This document shows, one piece after another, positions 55,439 to 64,000 of a stretch of 64,000 nucleotides of DNA. The stretch spans positions 558,001 through 622,000 of the forward strand of contig NZ_JBHRSS010000008.1 of NCBI RefSeq assembly GCF_042643355.1, in the 5' to 3' direction. The notes beneath the pieces are model-generated. The model made no database searches and was not told the origin of the DNA. It saw only the letters and a program-made list of their open reading frames with translations. This DNA is from Salinisphaera aquimarina (GTDB lineage: Bacteria > Pseudomonadota > Gammaproteobacteria > Nevskiales > Salinisphaeraceae). Position 1 is the first letter of the stretch. Every line of letters starts with the position of its first letter. Both the position numbers and the translations under genes were made by a program.

Positions 55439-57808
55439 CAAAACGCGCACGTAGTCTGGTTTAGCCAGTTGGGAATGAACGACGTCGAGCATGTGGGTGG
55501 CAAGAATGCCTCGCTCGGTGAAATGATCAGCCACCTGGCCGATGCCGGGGTCAACGTGCCGGATGGTTTTGCGACCACCGCCGACGCCTATCGCCAGTTT
55601 CTGGCCCACGACGGTCTCGCCGATCGCATCAACGCCGCGCTCGACGACCTCGACGTCGACGACGTCGACGCGCTGGTCGAGACCGGCGAGAAGATCCGCA
55701 CCTGGGTCATCGATCATCCCTTCCCGCCCGAACTCGAAGCCGCGATCCGCGACGCCTTCGAGACGCTGTCCGGCGAGAACAGGGATATATCCGTTGCCGT
55801 GCGCTCATCGGCAACCGCCGAGGATCTGCCCGACGCCTCGTTTGCCGGCCAGCAGGAAACCTTCCTCAACGTGCGCGGGCTCGACAACGTCATGCTCGCG
55901 ATCAAGGACGTGTTCGCGTCGCTGTTCAATGACCGCGCCATCTCCTATCGCGTGCACAAGGGCTTCGAGCACAGCCAGGTCGCACTCTCCGCGGGCATCC
56001 AGCGCATGGTGCGCTCGGATACCGGTTCCTCGGGCGTGATGTTCACCATCGATACCGAATCCGGTTTCGATCAGGTCGTGTTCATTACCAGTTCCTGGGG
56101 GCTCGGCGAGGCCGTGGTCCAGGGCGCGGTGAATCCCGACGAATTCTATGTCTACAAGCCGAACGTGGACGCTAAACGTCCGGCCATCCTGCGGCGGGTG
56201 AACGGCGGCAAGGCCATCAAGATGGTCTACACGGCCGACCGCAGCCACGGCAAGACCACCGAATTCGTGGACGTGGACGCGGCCGATCAGGCGAAGTTCT
56301 CGATCACCGACGCCGACGCCGAAGCGCTGGCCGCGCAGGCGCTGATCATCGAACGTCATTACAAGCGGCCCATGGATATCGAATGGGGCAAGGACGGCGA
56401 GACCGGCGAGCTGTATATCCTGCAGGCGCGTCCGGAGACGGTGAAAAGCAACAACGGCGGCACGCTGGAGCGCTATCTGCTGGATTCCAGCGGCCGTGAC
56501 GTGCTCGTCGAAGGCCGCTCGATCGGCCAGCGCGTGGGCGCCGGCAAGGTCCGCAACGTCAAGTCGATCAAGGAAATGAACAAGGTCCAGGAAGGCGACA
56601 TCCTGGTCACCGACATGACCGACCCCGACTGGGAGCCGGTGATGAAACGCGCCGCCGCGATCGTGACCAACCGTGGCGGACGGACCTGCCATGCGGCGAT
56701 CATCGCGCGCGAACTGGGCATCCCGGCGGTGGTCGGCACCGGTGACGGCACCGAGAAACTCACCGACGGCATGGGCGTGACCGTGTCCTGCGCGGAAGGC
56801 GATACCGGCTATGTCTACGACGGCGAGATCGATTTCAAGATCGATGAAGTCTCGCTCGACGAGATGCCCGAGATCGACACCAAGATCATGATGAACGTCG
56901 GCAACCCCGACCGTGCATTCGATTTTGCCGCCACCCCCAATGCCGGGGTCGGGCTGGCGCGCCTGGAGTTCATCATCAATCGCCAGATCGGCGTGCACCC
57001 GCGCGCCCTGCTCGAATACGACGATCAGCCGCTGGAACTGCAGAAGACCATCGACGCGCACATCGCCGGCTATGCCGACCCGGTGTCGTTCTATGTCGAC
57101 CGCCTGGTCGAAGGCATCTCCACGATCGCCGCGGCGTTTGCGCCCAAGCCGGTCATCGTGCGCCTGTCGGATTTCAAATCCAACGAATACGCCAACCTGA
57201 TCGGCGGCGAGAATTTCGAGCCCGACGAGGAAAACCCGATGATCGGCTGGCGCGGTGCTTCGCGCTATCTGGCCGAGGACTTCCAGCCCTGCTTCGAACT
57301 GGAGCTGGCGGCAGTCAAGCGCGTGCGCAACGAGATGGGGCTCAAGAACGTCCAGATCATGATTCCGTTCGTGCGCACGGTGGGCGAAGCCAGGGGCGTG
57401 TCGGAACTGCTGGCCGGGCACGGCCTCAAGCGCGGCGAGGATGATCTCAAGATCATCATGATGTGCGAACTGCCCTCGAACGCGATTCTGGCCGATGAGT
57501 TCCTCGAATACTTCGACGGCTTCTCGATCGGCTCCAACGACATGACCCAGCTCTCGCTAGGCCTCGATCGCGACTCCGGACTGATCTCGCATCTGTTCGA
57601 CGAGCGCGACCCGGCGGTGAAATTCATGCTGGAACGCGCAATCTCCGCCTGCAAGCGCAACAACAAATACGTGGGCATCTGCGGTCAGGGGCCGTCCGAT
57701 TATCCGGATCTGGCCAAGTGGCTGCTGGAACAGGGCATCGAGAGCATGTCGCTGAACCCGGACACCGTGGTCAGCACCTGGCTCTATCTGGCCGGCAAGC
57801 AGGTCTGA
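55436..57808 (+). CDS. ppsA: phosphoenolpyruvate synthase
   Basis: Converts pyruvate, ATP and water to PEP, AMP and Pi in gluconeogenesis. The 790-aa protein (E. coli 792) has the N-terminal nucleotide-binding half (LGMNDVEHVGGKNASLGEMI; VAVRSSATAEDLPDASFAGQQE), the phosphohistidine His419 in GGRTCHAAII with the regulated Thr417 two residues before it, and the C-terminal PEP-binding barrel with FSIGSNDMTQLSLGLDRDSG. The preferred start is GTG with GAGGA upstream. Confidence 0.97.
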   Translation: MQNAHVVWFSQLGMNDVEHVGGKNASLGEMISHLADAGVNVPDGFATTADAYRQFLAHDGLADRINAALDDLDVDDVDALVETGEKIRTWVIDHPFPPELEAAIRDAFETLSGENRDISVAVRSSATAEDLPDASFAGQQETFLNVRGLDNVMLAIKDVFASLFNDRAISYRVHKGFEHSQVALSAGIQRMVRSDTGSSGVMFTIDTESGFDQVVFITSSWGLGEAVVQGAVNPDEFYVYKPNVDAKRPAILRRVNGGKAIKMVYTADRSHGKTTEFVDVDAADQAKFSITDADAEALAAQALIIERHYKRPMDIEWGKDGETGELYILQARPETVKSNNGGTLERYLLDSSGRDVLVEGRSIGQRVGAGKVRNVKSIKEMNKVQEGDILVTDMTDPDWEPVMKRAAAIVTNRGGRTCHAAIIARELGIPAVVGTGDGTEKLTDGMGVTVSCAEGDTGYVYDGEIDFKIDEVSLDEMPEIDTKIMMNVGNPDRAFDFAATPNAGVGLARLEFIINRQIGVHPRALLEYDDQPLELQKTIDAHIAGYADPVSFYVDRLVEGISTIAAAFAPKPVIVRLSDFKSNEYANLIGGENFEPDEENPMIGWRGASRYLAEDFQPCFELELAAVKRVRNEMGLKNVQIMIPFVRTVGEARGVSELLAGHGLKRGEDDLKIIMMCELPSNAILADEFLEYFDGFSIGSNDMTQLSLGLDRDSGLISHLFDERDPAVKFMLERAISACKRNNKYVGICGQGPSDYPDLAKWLLEQGIESMSLNPDTVVSTWLYLAGKQV

Positions 57809-57835
57809 TTTACATCCGCATCCAAGGACGACGCC

Positions 57836-58657
57836 ATGGCCGATAAACTGCCGATTTTCGTCAGCCCGGAACAGTTGCAGGAGGCGCTGGGTGACGCGGG
57901 GATTCAGATCGTCGCGGTCGACAGCGCCTCGGATTATGCGAGCGCGCACATCCCCGGCGCCCTGCAGCTGACGATGGCGGACTTTACTGCCAGTCAGGCG
58001 CCGGTCGCGGGCCTGCTGCCGGATGATCAGCGGCTGGCAGAGGTGTTCTCGGACGCCGGACTGCGTAACGATGCCCATATCGTCGCCTATGATCGCGTCG
58101 GCGACGGCCAGGCTGCGCGCCTGCTGTACACCCTCGACGCCATGGGCCACGAGGCGATCTCGTTGCTCGACGGCGGCCTTGCCGCCTGGCATCAGGCCGG
58201 GCTGGAACTCGCCGATGGCGCGCCCCAGCACGGCGAAGGCGATTTCAGCGTGAATCGTCAACCCGATCGTATCGCGGACCGGGCGTGGATCAAGGCGCAT
58301 CTGGAGGACGCTGACACCGCGTTCCTCGATGTCCGCAGCGCAGCCGAATACGCCGGCGCGGATGTGCGCAGCGCGCGCGGCGGGCATATCCCCGGCGCGA
58401 TCAATCTCGACTGGAATCGACTGAAAGACGACAACGGTCGCCTGCGCCCGCGCGCCGAGCTGCTGGAACTGCTCGCCGATCACGGCGTGCGCGAGGATCA
58501 GGACATCACCCACTACTGCCAGAGCCATGTACGCTCGTCGTATACCTATCTGGTGCTCAGGTATCTGGGCTATGACAAGGTGCGCGGTTATCCGGGCGCC
58601 TGGTCGGACTGGGGCAACGCCGATGACACGCCGATCGATACCGGCGCCGGCAGCTAG
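57836..58657 (+). CDS. rhodanese-family sulfurtransferase, two domains
   Basis: Thiosulfate or 3-mercaptopyruvate sulfurtransferase (SseA-like). The 273-aa protein has an N-terminal inactive rhodanese domain (about 8-125, with VAVDSASDYASAHIPGALQL) and a C-terminal active domain (about 150-265) with LDVRSAAEYAGAD and the catalytic Cys228 in CQSHVRSS, ending GAWSDWGN. The active-site loop resembles neither CGSGVTA of 3-MST nor CRKGVTA of rhodanese, so the donor is uncertain. It is 27 bp downstream of ppsA and probably co-transcribed. Confidence 0.88.
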   Translation: MADKLPIFVSPEQLQEALGDAGIQIVAVDSASDYASAHIPGALQLTMADFTASQAPVAGLLPDDQRLAEVFSDAGLRNDAHIVAYDRVGDGQAARLLYTLDAMGHEAISLLDGGLAAWHQAGLELADGAPQHGEGDFSVNRQPDRIADRAWIKAHLEDADTAFLDVRSAAEYAGADVRSARGGHIPGAINLDWNRLKDDNGRLRPRAELLELLADHGVREDQDITHYCQSHVRSSYTYLVLRYLGYDKVRGYPGAWSDWGNADDTPIDTGAGS

Positions 58658-58687
58658 CAACAGAAGGTCCGCAACGCAGACGCGCCC

Positions 58688-59701
58688 ATGAAACGTCTCC
58701 TGCTCGGACTCGCCGCCCTGTTCGGTGTCGGCTGCACCAGCACCGGTTATCAGGGCCCGGTGAGCGATCATTTCGACGGGCATCGTTTTCACAACGCCGA
58801 GCCGATCGAACACGGCTTCGGCGACCTGCTGCGCTGGATGCGTACACGCGAGAATCATCCATGGCAGCGCGTGTCGGGTTTTGCGCCGCCGCCACCACCA
58901 CCGGCGCGCGTGAACGACGGCTTGCGTATCACCTGGATCAATCACGCCACCGTGCTGATCCAGGTCGCGGGCGTGAATATCCTCACCGACCCGGTCTTTT
59001 CCGAACGCGTCAGCCCCCTGCCCGGCTTCGGCCCGCGTCGCTATCATCCGCCCGGCGTCGCGTTCGACAACCTGCCGCCGGTGGACGTGGTGCTCATCAG
59101 TCACGCCCACTACGATCATCTGGATCGTGCCTCGATAAAACGTCTGGCCAGCCGCTTCGACCCCCTGTTCGTCACCGGCCTGGGGCTTGCCGACTGGTTT
59201 GCCGGCACCGGCGCGCGTCATGTCGTGACAGCCGACTGGTGGCAGCAGGTCGCGTTGCCCGGTCAATTGTCGCTGACCGTCACACCGGCGCGTCACTGGA
59301 CACGCCGCGGTCTGGGCGATCGCAACCGAACCCTGTGGGCGAGCTACTGGATCGATACGCCCGCCGGCGGGGTCTATTTCGCCGGCGACACCGGCGCCGG
59401 CCCGCATTTCGGCGCGATCCGCGCGCGCCTGGGGTCACCGCGCGTGGCCCTGCTGCCGATCGGTGCCTACGAGCCCCGCTGGTTCATGGCCCAGCAGCAT
59501 ATGAACCCGGCCGACGCGGTTCAGGCCCATCGCCAACTGGGCGCGGCACACAGCGTCGGCATTCATTTCGCCACTTTCAAGCTCAGCGACGAAGCCCGGT
59601 TCGCGCCGGTCGACGATCTGGCGCAGGCGCTCAGCCAGGCGGGATTGACGCGCCATGACTTCTGGGCACCGGCCTTCGGTGCCGGCTATTCGTTCGACTG
59701 A
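58688..59701 (+). CDS. metallo-beta-lactamase-fold lipoprotein hydrolase (NAPE-PLD-like)
   Basis: 337-aa protein with a lipoprotein signal ending LFGVGC (Cys16) and an MBL fold resembling the NAPE-hydrolysing phospholipase D/UlaG group. The metal motif is SHAHYDHLD (His139, His141, Asp143, His144), with ITWINHATVLIQVAGVNILTDPVFSERVSPL, YFAGDTGAG, and LLPIGAYEPRWFM. It would act at the membrane surface in the periplasm. A phosphodiesterase or lipid-hydrolase role is family inference. It lies 30 bp downstream of the sulfurtransferase. Confidence 0.87.
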   Translation: MKRLLLGLAALFGVGCTSTGYQGPVSDHFDGHRFHNAEPIEHGFGDLLRWMRTRENHPWQRVSGFAPPPPPPARVNDGLRITWINHATVLIQVAGVNILTDPVFSERVSPLPGFGPRRYHPPGVAFDNLPPVDVVLISHAHYDHLDRASIKRLASRFDPLFVTGLGLADWFAGTGARHVVTADWWQQVALPGQLSLTVTPARHWTRRGLGDRNRTLWASYWIDTPAGGVYFAGDTGAGPHFGAIRARLGSPRVALLPIGAYEPRWFMAQQHMNPADAVQAHRQLGAAHSVGIHFATFKLSDEARFAPVDDLAQALSQAGLTRHDFWAPAFGAGYSFD

Positions 59702-59795
59702 CCGCGCCCAGCGTGCAATACAGAGATCGGCCTCGATGAGATCGCGCTGGCGACGATAGCCAACCGCCAACGCGCCGCGGCCGGCGCGCGCAGCG

Positions 59796-61454
59796 CTATC
59801 CGAGCCAGCGATCCTGCTCCGGTGTGTGGTGCAGATACCATTGATCCAGCCATTCACGCAGCTTGTCGATCGGCATGGGCCGTCCGATATAAAAGCCCTG
59901 GATCAGATCACAGCCGAGCAACCGCATACGGTCGGCCTGGGCCTCGGTTTCGATCCCTTCGCCGACCGCGCGCAGGCCCAGCGCGTGGCCCAGCCCGATG
60001 GTGGCCTGCACGATGGACAGATCGGTCTTCGAGATCAGCATATCCTGCACGAATGACCGATCGATCTTGATCTCCGACGCCGGCAGGCGCTTGAGATAGG
60101 CCAGCTGCGAATAGCCGGTGCCGAAATCGTCGATCGAGATCTGCACGCCCATGTTGGCGACGCGGGTGATCACATCCAGAGTGCGCCGCTGATCCGCCAT
60201 GAGCGTGTCTTCGGTGATCTCCAGCGTCAGGAACTTGCTCGGCAGTTCGTAGGCCGCCAGCAGGCCCGCCAACACGTCCGGGAAATCGGGGTCCAGCAGA
60301 GAACGGGCTGACAGATTGACCGACATGCGCAACGGCCAACCGTTGGCGCGCAGGTCGGCCGCGTACTCCAGCGCGCGCCGCAACACCCAGTTGGACAAAT
60401 CACGCATCAGGCCGCTGCGTTCGGCGCGCGGAATGAAGTCGCCGGGCATGATCAGCCCACGGCGCGGGTGCTGCCAGCGCACCAACGCCTCCACGCCGTG
60501 CACACGGTCGGCGACGGTATCGACCAGCGGCTGCAGGTGCAGAATCAGTTGATCCTTTTCGATCGCGGTACGCAGTTCGGCGCTCAGGCTGTGCATTTCG
60601 GCATCGCGTAGCGGCATGCGCGCCTTGACCAGTTCAAAGCCGCCCCCGCGTGTCTTGGCGTGCTGCATCGCCCCTTCCGCGGCGTTGATCAAGGCATAGG
60701 TATCGCGTGCATTATCGGGGTAGACAGCACCGCCGATACTCGCGGCCAGATTCAGCGCAAGACTTTCCAGAGCACACGGCGGCTCGAGCCCCTGCTGAAT
60801 ACGCCGAGCCGCGTTCTCGAGAATATCGGTGGATTGCAGCGGGTCGAGCAGAACGCCGAAGCTGTCGCCACCCAGACGGGCAACCAGCCCGGCATCCCCG
60901 ATTGCATTGCCGAGACGGCGCGCCACGCTCTTGAGCACGCGGTCGCCATTGGCCGCACCATAGTGGTCGTTGACCTCGGAAAAACCATCCAGATCCACCA
61001 CGATCAGGCCCAGCCGGGTGCGGCTCAGATGCGCCGCGGCGATACCGCTTTCCAGTTGATCGATGAAATAGGCCCGGTTGCACAGCCCCGTCAGGGCATC
61101 GCGTTGCCCCAGACGCACCGCCTCGGCCTCCAGCGCGTGCTTGTCGATACGCAGCCGTTCGGTCTGATCGAGCACCATGGCACCCGCCTGGTGCGACATG
61201 ATCACCCCCACGTACTGGCCCCACATCGCAAACAGGAACGGCATGAAATCCAGCGCCAGCAGGCTGGCATTGCCGCGCTGGGCGGCGTAAAGCGTCGACA
61301 GGGTTACCGGTTCGCCGGACAGCGCCACGGTGGTGATGGTGGCCATCAATACCGCGAACGAGGCGATGGCCAATCCGTAGTATGCATAGCGGGATACGCG
61401 GCTACGCAGGGCGCGTACGACCTGCGAAAAATACGCTGCGTTGGACTGCTGCAC
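59796..61454 (-). CDS. membrane GGDEF/EAL protein with degenerate GGDEF site
   Basis: 552-aa cyclic-di-GMP protein. Two N-terminal membrane helices (about 22-45 and 64-86) lead into a GGDEF domain (about 115-275), where the signature reads GGDSF (195-199), so the catalytic Glu is replaced by Ser. The EAL domain (about 290-545) has EAL at 322-324, NLSAR, EITED, DDFGTGYSQLAYLKRLP, KIDRSFV and EGIET, which look intact for c-di-GMP hydrolysis. The degenerate GGDEF may serve as a regulatory domain. It is convergent with the hydrolase gene. Confidence 0.92.
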   Translation of the reverse strand: MQQSNAAYFSQVVRALRSRVSRYAYYGLAIASFAVLMATITTVALSGEPVTLSTLYAAQRGNASLLALDFMPFLFAMWGQYVGVIMSHQAGAMVLDQTERLRIDKHALEAEAVRLGQRDALTGLCNRAYFIDQLESGIAAAHLSRTRLGLIVVDLDGFSEVNDHYGAANGDRVLKSVARRLGNAIGDAGLVARLGGDSFGVLLDPLQSTDILENAARRIQQGLEPPCALESLALNLAASIGGAVYPDNARDTYALINAAEGAMQHAKTRGGGFELVKARMPLRDAEMHSLSAELRTAIEKDQLILHLQPLVDTVADRVHGVEALVRWQHPRRGLIMPGDFIPRAERSGLMRDLSNWVLRRALEYAADLRANGWPLRMSVNLSARSLLDPDFPDVLAGLLAAYELPSKFLTLEITEDTLMADQRRTLDVITRVANMGVQISIDDFGTGYSQLAYLKRLPASEIKIDRSFVQDMLISKTDLSIVQATIGLGHALGLRAVGEGIETEAQADRMRLLGCDLIQGFYIGRPMPIDKLREWLDQWYLHHTPEQDRWLG

Positions 61455-61550
61455 GGCTACCTCCCCCAGGCGGTTGCTACGACTTTAGCACCACGGGGAA
61501 TCAAAAAGCACTTTTTGAAGCCGAATCAGGGGTATATGCCCAAGCGTCCT

Positions 61551-62318
61551 TTAGCGGGTGGCCCGCGTGCCCAACGGCACATCGGCAGCGATAAGCGCGT
61601 GTTCCAGCGCTGCGAACGCCGCTTCCACCTCGGCGGCTCTGCCACGCACGCCGAACTCGATCGCGCGTCGTCCGCCGGCATTGGGCAGGCAGGCGATACG
61701 TACGGCCGGGTGGGCGTCCATCACCGACTGCATCAAGTCGATCAACGCACTTTCCGGGGTGTCGAGTGCCTCGATGAGCCATTCGACATCGCGGTCCTCC
61801 CGCTGCAGTTGGGGATAATGATGATCGAGCACCCAGGCGGCCATCGGCCAGGCCATGCGAGGAAAACCCGGCACGAAGTGATGATGCCGCAGGGAAAAAC
61901 CCGGCACCTCGTTGACGGGATTGGGAATCACCGACGATCCCACCGGCCATTCCACCATGTGGATGCGCTTGGGATACGCCTGATCGCCGAACTTGCGCTC
62001 GAGAATGGCCTTGCCGTCGGCATTGAACTCGAGTGCCACGCCGGCGGCGGCCGCGGCGCATTGCCGCGTACGGTCATCCGGCGTCGCCCCGATGCCGCCG
62101 AAGCTGAACACGATATCGCCGCCGGCGAGCGTCTGACGCAGCGTGTCTTCAAGCAGGCCGGCGTCATCGCCGACCATCCGGGCCCACGACAATTCCATGC
62201 CCCGCTCGGCCAGCAGATCGATCATCGCCGGCATGTGCTTGTCACTGCGCTTGCCGGAGAGCAGTTCGTCGCCGATGAGGACGATGCCGACACGGGTCGG
62301 CTGCACCGGATCATGCAT
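61551..62318 (-). CDS. CinA-like molybdopterin-binding domain protein
   Basis: 255-aa protein with the MoCF/CinA N-terminal fold only (VGIVLIGDELLSGKRSDKHMPAMIDLLAERGMELSWARMVGDD, and VFSFGGIGATPDDRTRQC, then NPVNEVPGFSLRHHHFVPGFPRMAWPM). The C-terminal nicotinamide-nucleotide amidase domain of full CinA is absent. It is probably a standalone member of the competence/damage-inducible family, possibly a nucleotide pyrophosphatase. It follows icd on the same strand after a long hairpin. Confidence 0.85.
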   Translation of the reverse strand: MHDPVQPTRVGIVLIGDELLSGKRSDKHMPAMIDLLAERGMELSWARMVGDDAGLLEDTLRQTLAGGDIVFSFGGIGATPDDRTRQCAAAAAGVALEFNADGKAILERKFGDQAYPKRIHMVEWPVGSSVIPNPVNEVPGFSLRHHHFVPGFPRMAWPMAAWVLDHHYPQLQREDRDVEWLIEALDTPESALIDLMQSVMDAHPAVRIACLPNAGGRRAIEFGVRGRAAEVEAAFAALEHALIAADVPLGTRATR

Positions 62319-62334
62319 GCGAACGCACCGCCCA

Positions 62335-62365
62335 GGACGGGCCGCGTCGATGACGCGGCCCGTCC
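62335..62365 (-). terminator. long perfect hairpin after icd
   Basis: GGACGGGCCGCGTC and GACGCGGCCCGTCC form a 14-base perfect stem with a 3-nt loop. No T-run follows on either strand, so it may protect the icd mRNA 3' end or act with Rho. A classic terminator is less likely. Confidence 0.5.
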
Positions 62366-62393
62366 ACGAGGGTCGACTCGATGTCGTCCTCCA

Positions 62394-64000
<1,607 letters not shown>

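Noticed and set aside
55640..55680. Short tandem GACGTCGAC-type repetition near the ppsA start
   Set aside because: It encodes an Asp/Val-rich stretch (LDDLDVDDVDALV) within PpsA; coding, not a regulatory repeat.
55286..55717. N-terminal extension of ppsR in the same frame
   Set aside because: It reads antisense through the ppsA start; the family N-terminus begins at the ATG at 55285.
57557..59407. 616-aa minus-strand frame opposite ppsA, the sulfurtransferase and the hydrolase
   Set aside because: It spans three good plus-strand genes and has no recognisable domain.
59702..59795. GC-rich inverted repeat between the hydrolase and the GGDEF/EAL genes
   Set aside because: The arms are imperfect and no T-run follows; not strong enough to call a terminator.

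Overview
This window looks like core chromosome of a halophilic or marine gammaproteobacterium with high GC content (roughly 64 % by eye). The gene order follows the gammaproteobacterial blocks metY-rimP-nusA-infB-rbfA-truB-rpsO, glmM/folP/ftsH/rlmE, grpE-dnaK-dnaJ-dapB-carAB, nadK-recN-bamE and smpB-ssrA. Three features point to a salt-adapted lineage: an ectoine operon (ectABC), a complete Na+-pumping NADH:quinone reductase operon (nqrABCDEF-apbE-nqrM), and two large cation/proton antiporters. A Salinisphaera-like organism is my guess from this combination. It is inference, not a database result.

Layout. (1) 1-6.8 kb, minus strand: initiator tRNA-Met, rimP, nusA, infB, rbfA, truB, rpsO, the classic transcription/translation cluster. 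(2) 6.9-14.7 kb, minus: the nqr operon with its maturation genes apbE and nqrM, ending in a small CBS-pair protein and a terminator. It lies between tRNA-Leu(GAG) and tRNA-fMet, where E. coli has argG. (3) 14.8-22.2 kb: tRNA-Leu, secG, tpiA, glmM, folP, ftsH and rlmE on minus, yhbY on plus, and greA on minus. (4) 22.3-34.5 kb: an accessory block that splits the usual carB/greA neighbourhood. It holds bioA, a DUF3616-like protein, ubiA, plant-type gshA, a CDF metal transporter, queH, a CPA2 antiporter, a small membrane protein and ectABC. (5) 34.5-43.9 kb, minus: carB, carA, dapB, dnaJ, dnaK, grpE, with heat-shock (sigma-32) type promoters before dnaK and grpE. (6) 44.1-50.6 kb: nadK, recN and bamE on plus; rnfH with an NSS-family transporter on minus; smpB and tmRNA on plus. 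(7) 50.7-64 kb: a TauE/SafE permease, a CvrA/NhaP2-type antiporter, a DUF1249 protein, the divergent ppsR/ppsA pair, a sulfurtransferase, a metallo-hydrolase lipoprotein, a GGDEF/EAL protein, a CinA-like domain protein, and a partial NADP-isocitrate dehydrogenase.

The most unusual observation is that the isocitrate dehydrogenase running off the right edge carries a charged linker and a C-terminal CBS pair. This suggests an adenylate-sensing TCA enzyme. Next in interest are the ectA region, the CBS gene at the end of the nqr operon, and an NSS transporter translationally coupled to rnfH where ratA normally sits. The ectA region has a perfect inverted repeat around a TATAAT box and no ordinary start codon for the conserved reading frame.

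No CRISPR array, insertion sequence, prophage or integrase was seen. The very long antisense ORFs opposite infB, carB, dnaK and others are GC-codon-bias shadows.
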